From assembly GCF_014203555.1 (NCBI RefSeq), contig NZ_JACHJH010000002.1, positions 156,791 through 220,790 on the forward strand: 64,000 nucleotides of DNA. Reading direction: 5' to 3'. Source of the stretch: Streptomyces olivoverticillatus (lineage in GTDB: Bacteria > Actinomycetota > Actinomycetes > Streptomycetales > Streptomycetaceae). A program made the position numbers and the translations under genes. This document shows, one piece after another, positions 1 to 8,308 of this stretch. The notes beneath the pieces were generated by a model. The model was not told the origin of the DNA, searched no databases, and was given only the letters and a program-made list of their open reading frames with translations. Position 1 is the first letter of the stretch. Every line of letters starts with the position of its first letter.

Positions 1-263
1 GCCGGGCTCCGCCCGCGCGGCGGGACCCCGCAGGGGGCTTTGGCTCACGGCCGCCACGCCACCCGGTGCTCGCCCAAGTGGGACAGGACCGCGTGGTTCG
101 CCTCCCAGCCGTCCGGGCTGTATCCATTGGCCGCCTCCGGCGGCGTGCCGGGCTCCGCCCGCGCGGCGGGACCCCGCAGGGGGCTTTGGCTCACGGCCGC
201 CACGCCACCCGGTGCTCGCCCAAGTGGGACAGGACCGCGTGATTCGCCTCCCAGCCGTCCGGG
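1..263. repeat. 117-bp direct repeat, 146-bp period
   Basis: Positions 1-117 recur at 147-263 with a single difference (G at 96, A at 242). The two copies are separated by 29 unique bases (118-146). Each copy carries the last 22-23 codons and the stop of the helicase gene that ends at 191, plus about 44 bp downstream. Copy 1 starts at the first base of the window, so its left boundary is unknown and further copies could lie outside. The single mismatch is silent in the coding copy (AAC versus AAT), which suggests a recent duplication or gene conversion. Confidence 0.9.
45..116 (-). pseudogene. Duplicated 3' fragment of the helicase gene
   Basis: This is the second copy of the helicase C-terminus, from the codons for PDGWEANHAV to RVAWRP and the stop at 45-47. 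It lies 146 bp downstream of the intact end; because 146 is not a multiple of three, it is out of frame with the intact gene. It has no start or ribosome-binding site of its own and is best seen as a by-product of the 117-bp duplication. Confidence 0.7.
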
Positions 264-1543
264 AACTTCACCGTCACCCCCAGCTGCACTGGCTCCGTCG
301 ACGGGTGGTCGTCCAGCAGGCGGTCGACACCCGCGCGGCACACCACCACGCACGCGTGCCGGTGCCGGGAGGCCAGGACGCACAGGCGGCCCGTCTCCAG
401 GTGGAAGGCCGTCGCGTCCGGGCGCCCCGAGAGGGGGTGCAGGATCACCGTCACGTCGAACTCGCGGCCCTGCAGCCGGTTGGCCGTGTCCACCGTGACG
501 CCGCTGACGCCCAGCTCCTCCAGCGCCGCGCGGACCGCCGCGGCCTGGTCGCGGTGGGCGGTGCCCACCGCGATCCGGTCGGCCGTCAGCGGCACCGCCT
601 CCGGGGACCGCTCGCTGCTCACCGCCCCGCCGCGGGCCAGCAGCCGCCCCACGACCAGGGCCACCGCCCCGACCGCCTCCGGGTCCGTGCGCGGCGTGTG
701 GCGCGCGGGCAGCTCCAGCAGGCCCCAGCCCGATTCGGCCGCCTCGTCCAGCACCCGGTCCGGGCCCGAGCCGTCCGACGGCACGCCGAAGGACAGCGTC
801 CGCTCCCCGTGACCGGTCCCGCTGCGGAACGGCGTGTACGGATAGAAGGCGTCCGACACCAGCGGGGCGGCGCTCGCGGGCAGCCGCCAGGAGACCGGCA
901 GCCGGTGCTGCGGCAGGCCCGGGTTGTGGGCGAGCAGCGTGGACACGGCGCTCGCCGACGGGTCGTACGACAAGCCCGCCCACTGGTCCGCGCCCACCAC
1001 GCTGAACGGGTCCAGCTGGCCCGGGTCGCCCACGAACAGCGCCCGCTCGAAGAGCCCCGCCACCGCCAGCAGCGCGTCCGAGCGCATCTGGTACGCCTCG
1101 TCGACGATCGCGTGCCCCCACGGCTCGGCGGTCTTGGTGTGGGCCCACTTCGCGGCCGTGGAGACCACCACCTCCAGCCCCGCGAGGTCGGCGGCCTTCG
1201 CTGACGTCACCACCGAGTCCAGCGCGTCGAGCGCCGGGTCGTAGGCGCGGTGCTCATTGCTGTGCAGACGGCCGACCGGCAGCTCGGGATCCGCCTCGGC
1301 CAGGCGCAGCACCAGGTCGTCGACCTGGGCGTTGGTCTGGGCGACGACCATCAGCGGCCGGCCCGCCGCGGCGAGCTCCCGGGCCGCCCGGACGACCAGG
1401 GTGGACTTGCCCGCCCCGGGCGGGGAGTCCACGACGACGCCGCGGTGGGGGCTGTGCAGCGTGTCCTCGAGGATGGCGTCGGTGGCCTCGGCCGCCGCCT
1501 TGGCGGGGTCGAAGGCGCGCCCGCGCGGCAAGCGCACGGTCAC
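191..1543 (-). CDS. Upf1-like SF1 helicase / AAA ATPase
   Basis: A 450-residue protein with most SF1 helicase motifs: Walker A SPPGAGKST (about residues 40-48), motif Ia VVAQTNAQVDDL, Walker B AIVDEAYQM, motif III FVGDPGQLDPF, motif V NRLQGREFDV and a motif VI-like LASRHRHA near the C-terminus. The AQTN, GDPGQL and QGREFD forms are characteristic of the Upf1/Dna2 (SF1B) group. The protein has almost nothing N-terminal to the ATPase core, so the accessory barrel usual in this group is missing. The GTG start at 1543 overlaps the stop of the upstream gene by 4 bp (GTGA), so the two are probably translationally coupled. The 3' end is tandemly duplicated. Helicase activity is inferred from motifs; the role could be repair or phage defence. 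Confidence 0.8.
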   Translation of the reverse strand: MTVRLPRGRAFDPAKAAAEATDAILEDTLHSPHRGVVVDSPPGAGKSTLVVRAARELAAAGRPLMVVAQTNAQVDDLVLRLAEADPELPVGRLHSNEHRAYDPALDALDSVVTSAKAADLAGLEVVVSTAAKWAHTKTAEPWGHAIVDEAYQMRSDALLAVAGLFERALFVGDPGQLDPFSVVGADQWAGLSYDPSASAVSTLLAHNPGLPQHRLPVSWRLPASAAPLVSDAFYPYTPFRSGTGHGERTLSFGVPSDGSGPDRVLDEAAESGWGLLELPARHTPRTDPEAVGAVALVVGRLLARGGAVSSERSPEAVPLTADRIAVGTAHRDQAAAVRAALEELGVSGVTVDTANRLQGREFDVTVILHPLSGRPDATAFHLETGRLCVLASRHRHACVVVCRAGVDRLLDDHPSTEPVQLGVTVKFPDGWEANHAVLSHLGEHRVAWRP

Positions 1544-3051
1544 AGGAGGTCCTCCGCGGTCACGGGGTCGGGGGCCTCGGCCGCCGCGGCGGGCGGGCCG
1601 CCGTGCGTCCAGGGCGTGCGGTCGGGGTCGGGCAGCTCGGGGCCGCCCCTGGGCGCGTGCTCGAAGAGCGTCCAGCACACGGTGTCGCCGGGCTCCGGCA
1701 CGGAACCGGCTTCGGGCACCTTGCCGCGGCCCATCCCGCCCGTCAGCCGCACGGTCAGGGTGCCGTCCGCCTCGTGCGCCACGAACTCGGCCGACTGCGA
1801 CTTGCCGCCCGGCAGCGCGCGGTGGAGCCGGGCGCCCTCGGCCGGATGCGGGGCGTCGCCCGTGCGGACGGTCACCAGCGGGCGCGGGCGGGGGACCTTG
1901 GCCTGCGAGTACTCCATGACCACCGCCGTGACCTCGCCTTCGAACGCCTCCCCGGCCAGCCGCCGCCCGGCCATCACCAGCGGATCGTCCAGCGCCTCCT
2001 GCGCGTCCAGCTGCGCCTGGGCCGTCTCGCGCGCCCCGAGCTTGCGGGCCGCGGTCACGGCGTCGTCCTGCTTGGGCTGCGGGGGCTCGCCGGCGCGGAG
2101 GCGGTCGCGGTGCGCGGTGTACGACCAGCGGTCGCGCTTCCAGCGGTCGGCGACGTGCGCCCCCTCCGGGAGCGCGCGCAGCAGGCCGACGCCGCGCCAG
2201 ACGGCATCCCAGGTGGGGCGCAGCTGAGTCTCCAGGAGGTCGTGGATCTCGCGCTCGGCGCCGGTGCGGCCCTGGTCGTAGCGGGCGATGGCGGGGGCCA
2301 GCCGCTTGTTGTCGAACACCGGGTCCGTGGCGGGCCCGGCGGGCGGGTGCACCAGCAGCCCGTCCCGGTCGCGCTCGCGCTCCGCGCGGGCGGCGGCTTC
2401 GGCGCCTGTCAGCCCGTGCGGAGGGTCGATCCAGGCGAGCAAGGCCCCCAAGTGCTGGTCCTCCAGCACGCTTTGGCCAGTGGCCCAGTGGCGGCCGAGC
2501 AGCTGCGTCATCGCCGGGAGCAGGGACGAGCCGGGCACGCGGGCGCGCTCCCCGAAGTGGGTGAGCCAGCGGCCGAGCAGGGGCACGCGCGGGGGAGCGG
2601 GGTGCGGGGCGTCGGGATCCTGCTCGGCGGTGCGCCGGAACCGCATCGAGCGGCCGAGCAGCCGTACGTACTCCACGCCCGCGGCGCTCGGGACGAGCAA
2701 CTGCGGGGCGTCGGCGCAGGGCTCCTCGGAGCCGCTTGTGTTCTCTGTGTCTTCTGCGTATTCCGCGCCTTCGGCGTACGACTCGATGTACGGCAGCATG
2801 GCCTCGGCCAGCTCGGCGAGGAACGCGGACCGCAGATCACGGTCGCGCGGCTGCGGTACGACGAGGAGCCGCGGTGTGTCCGGATCGGTGCCCACCATGG
2901 CCCCGAGCGGCGCCCCCGCCTCACCGGCGGTCGTCAACGGCACGAAGACGAACGGCTTCTCGGCGAGGTGCCGATGCCGCACGGTGGCCAACGGCCGTGC
3001 CCGCCCGTCCCGCACGGCTTCCAGCCGCGCGAGCGTGGTGATCAGCGACAT
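1540..3051 (-). CDS. Unrecognised 503-aa partner of the helicase
   Basis: I do not recognise a family. The protein is soluble with no signal peptide or membrane segment. The N-terminal 350 residues look mostly helical, with an acidic low-complexity stretch (ESYAEGAEYAEDTENTSGSEE) around residue 90-110. The region from about residue 385 to 480 alternates short hydrophobic strands with turns (FEGEVTAVVMEY, LVTVRTGD, LTVRLTGG, GDTVCWTLFEH), which looks like a small beta barrel. It ends 4 bp inside the helicase gene. SF1B helicases normally carry such a barrel in the same chain just ahead of Walker A, so this protein may supply that part in trans; this is inference. Its start (ATG, MSLITTL) lies 97 bp after the nuclease gene. 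Confidence 0.75.
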   Translation of the reverse strand: MSLITTLARLEAVRDGRARPLATVRHRHLAEKPFVFVPLTTAGEAGAPLGAMVGTDPDTPRLLVVPQPRDRDLRSAFLAELAEAMLPYIESYAEGAEYAEDTENTSGSEEPCADAPQLLVPSAAGVEYVRLLGRSMRFRRTAEQDPDAPHPAPPRVPLLGRWLTHFGERARVPGSSLLPAMTQLLGRHWATGQSVLEDQHLGALLAWIDPPHGLTGAEAAARAERERDRDGLLVHPPAGPATDPVFDNKRLAPAIARYDQGRTGAEREIHDLLETQLRPTWDAVWRGVGLLRALPEGAHVADRWKRDRWSYTAHRDRLRAGEPPQPKQDDAVTAARKLGARETAQAQLDAQEALDDPLVMAGRRLAGEAFEGEVTAVVMEYSQAKVPRPRPLVTVRTGDAPHPAEGARLHRALPGGKSQSAEFVAHEADGTLTVRLTGGMGRGKVPEAGSVPEPGDTVCWTLFEHAPRGGPELPDPDRTPWTHGGPPAAAAEAPDPVTAEDLL

Positions 3052-3148
3052 ACGGGCCCCTCCCGCCGCCCCGAGCCGAGGGGCGCGGCGGTGCCGGACC
3101 CCGGCCGTCCGTCCAAGGCCCGGCGGTGACCGGGCAGCTGCCGCCCCC

Positions 3149-4327
3149 TCATCCCGCCACCCCCGCCAGCGCCTGGGCCCGCAAGGCCGCCGCGCGGCGC
3201 AGGGCCGAGACCGTGGGGTCGTCGGGGTCGCCCGCCTCGCCGCTCGCCGCGGCGAGGACGGCCCCGACCGTCGTCAGGCCGCCCAGCTCCGCGCGCAGGC
3301 CGCGGCCCAGGGCCTGGACGGCGTCCGCCGCGCGGGACCGGGCGCGGCAGTGGAAGGCCAGCTCGCATGCCGCGAGGCACTCCGGGGCGTACGCCGCCGC
3401 GACCGCGTCGACCGCGGAAGCCAACTCGGCGGCCGGGCGCATCGAAGTGCGGCCGTCGTCGGCGAGGCAGAGGTCGAAGGTCGTGCCCTCCGGCAGGGCG
3501 GCGGCGATGGAGGCCACGCCGGTCAGCCGGGCCAGCTGGCGCCGCGTCGTGGCCAGCTGCTTGCGGACGTCGACAAGGGAGGCGGCCGGCAGGTTGGAGA
3601 AGTCCTTGGGGCAGACCAGCAGGATGCGATGCCGCACCAGACCGGCCTCCGCGCCGAGCCGCTCGGCCACGGCCTCCAGCGCCAGCGCGTACACCGCGGC
3701 CTGCCGGGCCGCCGCACCCACCTTCGCGGAGTCGGCCGAGCCGTCGACCATCGCGAAGGACTTGATCTCGACGACCGTCCAGCTGCCGTCCGGATGGACG
3801 ACCACCGCATCGGGCTCCAGATAGGCGGGCGTGCCCGCCACGGTCAGGGCCAGCAGGGGATGATCCAGCACCGCCCAGCGGCCCGCCGCCGTGGCCTCGC
3901 GCAGGGCGAGCGCGGTGCGCGCCGTGCGCCCCTCGGGCCCGGCGGCGGCCAGGTCTGGAAGATCGACGTGCTCCGGCGCGGGCGAGCCGTCGCCGAGGCG
4001 CTCGCGCAGCAGGCGGACCAGCTCCGCGCCGCCGTCGGCCTTGACGCGCGCTTCGAAGGCATGGCCGCGGACGAACGCGAACTGGGACTGCCCGAACGCG
4101 GCCGGCGCGCCCAGGGCCCGGGACAGCGCGGCCTTGTCGACCCCGGCGCCGTCGAGCAGGGCCCGGCGGTGGCAGCCGGGGTTGGCGGCGAGGGCCGCCA
4201 GCGCGCGGGCGTCGAGGGGCCGGGGCGCGACGGTCGGGCCGCGCAGCTCAGCGAGCCGCTGTCGCAGCGCCGTCGGTGCGGCTGTCTCCGGCCTCGCCTC
4301 GGGCCGGCTGTCGAGGGATCTGATCAC
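3149..4327 (-). CDS. PD-(D/E)XK nuclease with probable 4Fe-4S cluster
   Basis: The protein (392 residues from GTG at 4327) has the RecB/Cas4 nuclease signature in order: RGHAFE (His about residue 89), EPDAVVV (Asp about 173), VVEIKS (Glu 187 and Lys 189) and RQAAVYAL (Gln 209, Tyr 213, the QxxxY motif). A lone Cys at about 52 (NPGC) and three Cys near the C-terminus (317, 321, 327; C-x3-C-x5-C) bracket the nuclease core. This is the arrangement of the iron-sulfur staple in Cas4, AddB and Dna2. The start overlaps the PAP2 gene by 80 bp; GAGGCGG precedes it. An upstream in-frame start at 4447 would add a low-complexity Arg-rich leader and is less likely. It is followed by the unknown protein and the helicase, so a joint nuclease-helicase role is likely. 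Confidence 0.75.
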   Translation of the reverse strand: MIRSLDSRPEARPETAAPTALRQRLAELRGPTVAPRPLDARALAALAANPGCHRRALLDGAGVDKAALSRALGAPAAFGQSQFAFVRGHAFEARVKADGGAELVRLLRERLGDGSPAPEHVDLPDLAAAGPEGRTARTALALREATAAGRWAVLDHPLLALTVAGTPAYLEPDAVVVHPDGSWTVVEIKSFAMVDGSADSAKVGAAARQAAVYALALEAVAERLGAEAGLVRHRILLVCPKDFSNLPAASLVDVRKQLATTRRQLARLTGVASIAAALPEGTTFDLCLADDGRTSMRPAAELASAVDAVAAAYAPECLAACELAFHCRARSRAADAVQALGRGLRAELGGLTTVGAVLAAASGEAGDPDDPTVSALRRAAALRAQALAGVAG

Positions 4328-5237
4328 TGGCGTCCGCCTCGCGAAGTCTCTCCGGCGCGCCCGGGCGGCCGCCCGCGGCCGGGGAACCGGCGGACGTCGT
4401 CCGGGCATGCGCTGTACCCGCCGAAGTCTCGCACCCGCCACTGACAACCGCGGCCGTCTCGCCCGTTTCCGCGCTCCCGTGCCCGCCGAAGCGGGCCCGG
4501 ATGCGGTCGGCGAGCCGCAGCGCGGGCCGGGCGAGCAGGTACCCGGTGCCCATCACGGCGGCGCCCGCGGCGGCGTCCAGGAAGTAGTGGTTGGCGGTGC
4601 CCATCACCACGAGGGCGATGGTGAGCGGGTAGAGGACGCCCGCGACCTTCGTCCAGGCGGAGCGTCCGTGGCGCCAGAGCACGGCACCGCACCACAGCGC
4701 CCAGCCGACGTGCAGGCTCGGCATGGCCGCGTACTGGTTGGTGAGCCCGCCCAGCCCGCGCGGAGCGCTCGCGTCGCCGCCCCACCAGCCGTACGAGGCG
4801 TACTGGGCCATCGTGTCGACGAAGCCCTGGCTCGCGTCGAGCAGCCGCGGCGGGCAGGTGGGCAGCAGGGTGAAACCGATGAGCCCGATGAGGGTCGAGA
4901 TCATCAGCCAGGTCCGCAGCCTGCGGTACGCGGCCGGGCGGCGGTTGAAGACCCAGACCAGCAGCGCCGGGGTGAGCAGGTAGTGCAGCGAGGCGTAGGC
5001 GAAGTCGGCGGGTATGCCGACGGCCGGGTGGTCGGTGAGGAACCGGTTGAGCGGGTGCTCGAAATTTATTCGGAACGTTTTTTCAAGGTCGAGTATCGAC
5101 AGGCCGTGGTCCACGGCCGACTGCACGTCGCCCCGGACCAGCAGCCGCCCCGCCGAGTACAGCCCGTACACCACGGCGATCAGTGGCAGTTCGGTCCACC
5201 AGCGCGGCCGCTTCCCGAGTGGTGCGGTGCGGTACAT
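4248..5237 (-). CDS. PAP2-superfamily membrane phosphatase
   Basis: An integral membrane protein of 329 residues with about six hydrophobic segments. It contains the PAP2/Aur1-type signature: PRLLDASQGFVDT, AAMPSLHVGWAL (catalytic His in SLH) and GTANHYFLDAAAGAA (second His and Asp), as in inositolphosphotransferase/PAP2-like proteins acting on lipid phosphates. The ATG at 5237 is preceded by GGAGAG at a 7-base spacing; an alternative start 66 bp upstream has no such site. The C-terminal 80 residues (after LADRIRARF) are low-complexity and probably cytoplasmic, and their codons overlap the start of the nuclease gene. Substrate unknown. Whether it belongs functionally with the downstream nuclease-helicase genes is unclear; the overlap implies co-transcription. 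Confidence 0.85.
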   Translation of the reverse strand: MYRTAPLGKRPRWWTELPLIAVVYGLYSAGRLLVRGDVQSAVDHGLSILDLEKTFRINFEHPLNRFLTDHPAVGIPADFAYASLHYLLTPALLVWVFNRRPAAYRRLRTWLMISTLIGLIGFTLLPTCPPRLLDASQGFVDTMAQYASYGWWGGDASAPRGLGGLTNQYAAMPSLHVGWALWCGAVLWRHGRSAWTKVAGVLYPLTIALVVMGTANHYFLDAAAGAAVMGTGYLLARPALRLADRIRARFGGHGSAETGETAAVVSGGCETSAGTAHARTTSAGSPAAGGRPGAPERLREADASDQIPRQPARGEAGDSRTDGAATAAR

Positions 5238-5490
5238 CCGGACGCTCTCCAATGGGTTCAGGCGGCCAACAAGCGCGACATGTAACCGTACGGTGTACGC
5301 CACATTGCTCGCACACCGCCCCGTGGGTTACACCAGGCGCCCCCGAGGGGCGGGTGGGGAGACGTCGGGACTGGCCAGAGGGTTGCCCGCAGGTGACGTG
5401 AGTGATGATGGGGGCGGACAGAACGGGAGTTCCGTACCGGTTCTGTTGTGAAAGTCACCGAATTTTCTTGTGAAGTAAGGGGCCCTCGCC

Positions 5491-6084
5491 ATGGCACCGC
5501 GGATCCTGCTGGCCCGGCACGGACAGACCGAGTGGTCGCTGTCCGGGAAGCACACCGGCCGCACGGACATCCCGCTCCTCGACGAGGGCCGCCGCGGCGC
5601 CAAGCTGCTCGGCGAGCGGCTGCACCGCGCCCCCTGGGACGGCCTGCCGGACGCCGAGGTCCGCACCAGCCCGCTGGTGCGCGCCAAGGAGACCTGCGAG
5701 CTCGCGGGCTTCGGCGGCCGGGCGAGCGACTGGGACGCCCTGATGGAGTTCGACTACGGCGCGTACGAGGGCATGACCCCGGCCGAGATCAAGGCGGGCC
5801 GTCCGGGCTGGCTGATCTGGCGTGACGGCGTGCCCGAGGGGGAGACGCTCGCCCAGCTGACCGCCCGCGCGGACGAGGTCGTCGAGTGGGCCCGCTCCGC
5901 CGACCGCGACGTCCTGGTCTTCGCCCACGGCCACATCCTGCGGACGATCGCCGCCCGCTGGCTCGGCGAGGAGGCCTTCTTCGCCTCCCGCATCCGCCTC
6001 GACCCCACCTCGCTGTCCATCCTGGGCTGGGCCTACGGCGCCCCGGCCCTGGAGCGCTGGAACGACACCGGCCACATCGCCTGA
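5491..6084 (+). CDS. Histidine phosphatase (phosphoglycerate mutase-like)
   Basis: A 197-residue cytoplasmic enzyme of the branch-2/branch-1 histidine phosphatase superfamily. The phosphohistidine motif ARHGQTEW lies at residues 8-15, and the second catalytic His is in VFAHGHILR (about residue 146). The arginine of the RTSPL-like segment ([12 protein letters not shown]) and the glutamate in [10 protein letters not shown] match the family. The small size and lack of the full dPGM insertion point to a broad-specificity phosphatase (acid-phosphatase-like) rather than a glycolytic mutase. Start ATG follows AAGTAAGGGG. It is convergent with the TPR regulator, leaving only 16 bp between stops. Confidence 0.88.
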   Translation: MAPRILLARHGQTEWSLSGKHTGRTDIPLLDEGRRGAKLLGERLHRAPWDGLPDAEVRTSPLVRAKETCELAGFGGRASDWDALMEFDYGAYEGMTPAEIKAGRPGWLIWRDGVPEGETLAQLTARADEVVEWARSADRDVLVFAHGHILRTIAARWLGEEAFFASRIRLDPTSLSILGWAYGAPALERWNDTGHIA

Positions 6085-6100
6085 CCGGCCCGGGGCACGC

Positions 6101-7531
6101 TCACGCCGGCTGGGCGGCGGCCTCGTGCCGGCCGAGGAAGGCGGAGACCGCGGGCTCGGCGGCGTGCCGCCGCAGCAGCCGGGCGGTGGAGACGAGCATC
6201 GTGCGGATCCGCGCCGACTGCACCTGGGCGAGATGGTCCAGGGCCTGCTCGCCCGCGGCCGCCGCCGCGTCCGGCGCGCCGCCGCGGGCGAGGTCGCCGG
6301 CCAGCTGGGCCGTGTAGAGGGCGATGTTCCGCGCGAAGTGCGGGTCCTGCAGCGCGACGGCCCGCCGGGCGTGCTCCGCGGCCCGAGCCCAGTCGCCCAG
6401 CGCCGACCAGCACTGCGCCTCCAGCCCCTCCAGCTCCGCCTCGCCGAAGAACGTCATCCACTCCGGGTCCGCCTCGCACGCCCCGCGTTCGAACATGGTC
6501 CGGGCACGCGCGAGCGCCTCCTTGCACGCGGTCCGGTCGCCCAGCCCGGCCCAGCCACCCGCCTCCCGCAGGGCCAGCAGGGACAGCAGCCGCGCCGACG
6601 GCAGCTGACGGCCCGCCCGCTGCGCCGCCTGCGCGGCCCGCACCGCTTCGCGGGGCCGTCCCGCGTCCCTCGCCAGGAAGGCGGTGTTGCAGAAGGCGTG
6701 CGCCTCCAGTGCCGGATCGCCGGCGACGCGTGCGGTGGCGAGCGCCTCCGCGTAGTGCGAACGGGCGTCGGCGTAGCGGCCCGAGTCGTGGGCCAGCCAG
6801 CCCACCGAGATCGACAGCTCGCCCGCGCCGGAGTGCAGCCGGTCCGCGACCGACTGCCGCCGTACCTGGGCGTCGAGCAGGTCGTACGCCGCCCGCAGCG
6901 GGTGCGCCGCGCGCCGGTAGAGGCCGTCCGCGCCGTGCCGGTCGTCGAGCAGCCGGATGTGGCGCACCGCCTCCTCGACGGCCGACGCCTCGGTCTCGCC
7001 CGCGTGTCGCCGGTGACGGGGGCGCGGGCCACCGCCCAGGGAAGCGGTGGCCACTGCGGCTGTACCGGAGGTCATGAACGCGCGACGCAACACGTCGCTC
7101 TCCTTGTTGCTGTCGAAGGTGCTGTCGTAAGTGCCGTCGGAGGGAGTGCTGTCGGAGGGAGTGCCGGCGCCGGACCCGTCCCCCGGTCCGCGCGTACTGC
7201 TTTCGGCGGGGCTTCCGGAATGGCCGGGCGGCGCGGGACCGTTTTTGTGCGCCCCCCTTCCACGCACTGTTTCGCGCGGTGCGAAGCCCATGTCCGCCGG
7301 TTCGCGGCCGGGAAACATATGCCTGAACACCCGCTCGTACGCATAGTTGGGGCAGCGGATCTCGCCGGACTCGACGCGCCCGACGTAGCGCGCGTCGCAC
7401 GAGACGTGTTCGCCGATCTCGCGTGCCGCCCGGCGCACGGCCGCCGCGAACTCCCCTGGTGAGCGCTGTCCTCGCAGCTCCCTGAAGGCGGTGTTCGGAC
7501 GTGGTGACGAGGACGCGCGGTGCGACGCCAT
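6101..7531 (-). CDS. XRE-like regulator with TPR repeats
   Basis: A 476-residue protein of a family that is abundant in streptomycetes. An N-terminal helix-turn-helix region (about residues 15-70: FAAAVRRAAREIGEHVSCDARYVGRVESGEIRCP) resembles XRE DNA-binding domains. It is followed by a disordered Ser/Pro/Gly-rich linker, a short RRAFMTSGTAAVATASLGG segment and about 300 residues of helical tetratricopeptide-like repeats rich in Ala, Leu and Arg. Such proteins are thought to sense or scaffold partners through the TPR region. ATG is preceded by GGGAGAGGG. The target genes cannot be read from the sequence. Confidence 0.82.
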   Translation of the reverse strand: MASHRASSSPRPNTAFRELRGQRSPGEFAAAVRRAAREIGEHVSCDARYVGRVESGEIRCPNYAYERVFRHMFPGREPADMGFAPRETVRGRGAHKNGPAPPGHSGSPAESSTRGPGDGSGAGTPSDSTPSDGTYDSTFDSNKESDVLRRAFMTSGTAAVATASLGGGPRPRHRRHAGETEASAVEEAVRHIRLLDDRHGADGLYRRAAHPLRAAYDLLDAQVRRQSVADRLHSGAGELSISVGWLAHDSGRYADARSHYAEALATARVAGDPALEAHAFCNTAFLARDAGRPREAVRAAQAAQRAGRQLPSARLLSLLALREAGGWAGLGDRTACKEALARARTMFERGACEADPEWMTFFGEAELEGLEAQCWSALGDWARAAEHARRAVALQDPHFARNIALYTAQLAGDLARGGAPDAAAAAGEQALDHLAQVQSARIRTMLVSTARLLRRHAAEPAVSAFLGRHEAAAQPA

Positions 7532-7799
7532 GGCCGGACCCTCTCCCTGGCGAGCCGCCCCGCATGCGTGCCCGCGGGGCGGGCGGCTGTGCTGCCGTGT
7601 GGCGTGATGACCGTACCGGCTGAGCGCGGCCCACTACATCCGGTTTGGCTACAAAACGGATATCTCACCTGTGATCCGCCATGAACTGCCATCCTTTGCG
7701 GCGGCATGTTGCCGTAGCCGTTGACGCACGAGCGGCGTTGAACTCTCCGAGCGCAAGCGCGCTCGACGCGGAGTGGCACGGCGTGAGGAGGGGTTTCCC

Positions 7800-8276
7800 G
7801 TGGTGGAGGCCGGAGTGGATATCGGCGGCTCGCGAACGACGGCTCTGCACCAGCCACGTCAGGACCACAGCCTGTCACCCGTCGAAGCGGCCTTCCCGCC
7901 GCTCGCGGCCGCGGTGGAGACCCTTGAGGGCAGACCCTGCGACCTCGTCACCGTCCCCGCCCGCCAGGGTCTGGAAGCGGTCGACATCCTGCGGCTGCGC
8001 GACGGCGTCGGCCCCGTGCTGCACGACGGCGGCTGCGACACCCTCGGCTTCCTGGTGCCCCCCGGCACCGCAGACGCCTGGGACCTGCCGGGCAGCGCCT
8101 GCACCCAGACCTACGGCCGCGGCCTGCGCATCGGCCCCGCCGAACCGCCCGTGAACGGCACCGGCTGGCTGGTCCCCCCGGACGCCGCCTTCGCCGCCGC
8201 CACCGACCCCGCCGTGCTCCGCGCCGCGCTCGGCGAGGCCGCCCGCACCATCGAGGCCGTCGACCGCTGCCGGTGA
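7800..8276 (+). CDS. Small hypothetical protein
   Basis: A 158-residue protein starting VVEAGVDIGG. The GTG at 7800 is chosen because AGGAGGGG (7786-7793) ends 6 bases before it; the upstream GTG at 7773 has no such site. The segment from PARQGLEAVDILRLRD to TGWLVPPD loosely resembles the N-terminal region of streptomycete bifunctional primase/polymerase-like proteins, but catalytic acidic residues of that family are not evident and the protein is short. No signal peptide or membrane segment. It may pair with the divergent TPR regulator, since such pairs are common in the genus. Function unknown. Confidence 0.7.
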   Translation: MVEAGVDIGGSRTTALHQPRQDHSLSPVEAAFPPLAAAVETLEGRPCDLVTVPARQGLEAVDILRLRDGVGPVLHDGGCDTLGFLVPPGTADAWDLPGSACTQTYGRGLRIGPAEPPVNGTGWLVPPDAAFAAATDPAVLRAALGEAARTIEAVDRCR

Positions 8277-8308
8277 GCGCCCGCTCCGCCACCGGCGATA
8301 CTTGAGGC

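Noticed and set aside
1..5237. Interpretation of the first operon as a prophage or plasmid remnant
   Set aside because: No integrase, tRNA junction or shift in base composition; the neighbouring genes are housekeeping.
5238..5490. Small frames in the gap before the histidine phosphatase
   Set aside because: No ribosome-binding sites, mixed composition, overlapping each other on both strands.
7773..7799. Upstream GTG start for the small hypothetical gene
   Set aside because: No ribosome-binding site; the GTG at 7800 has AGGAGGGG 6 bases before it.
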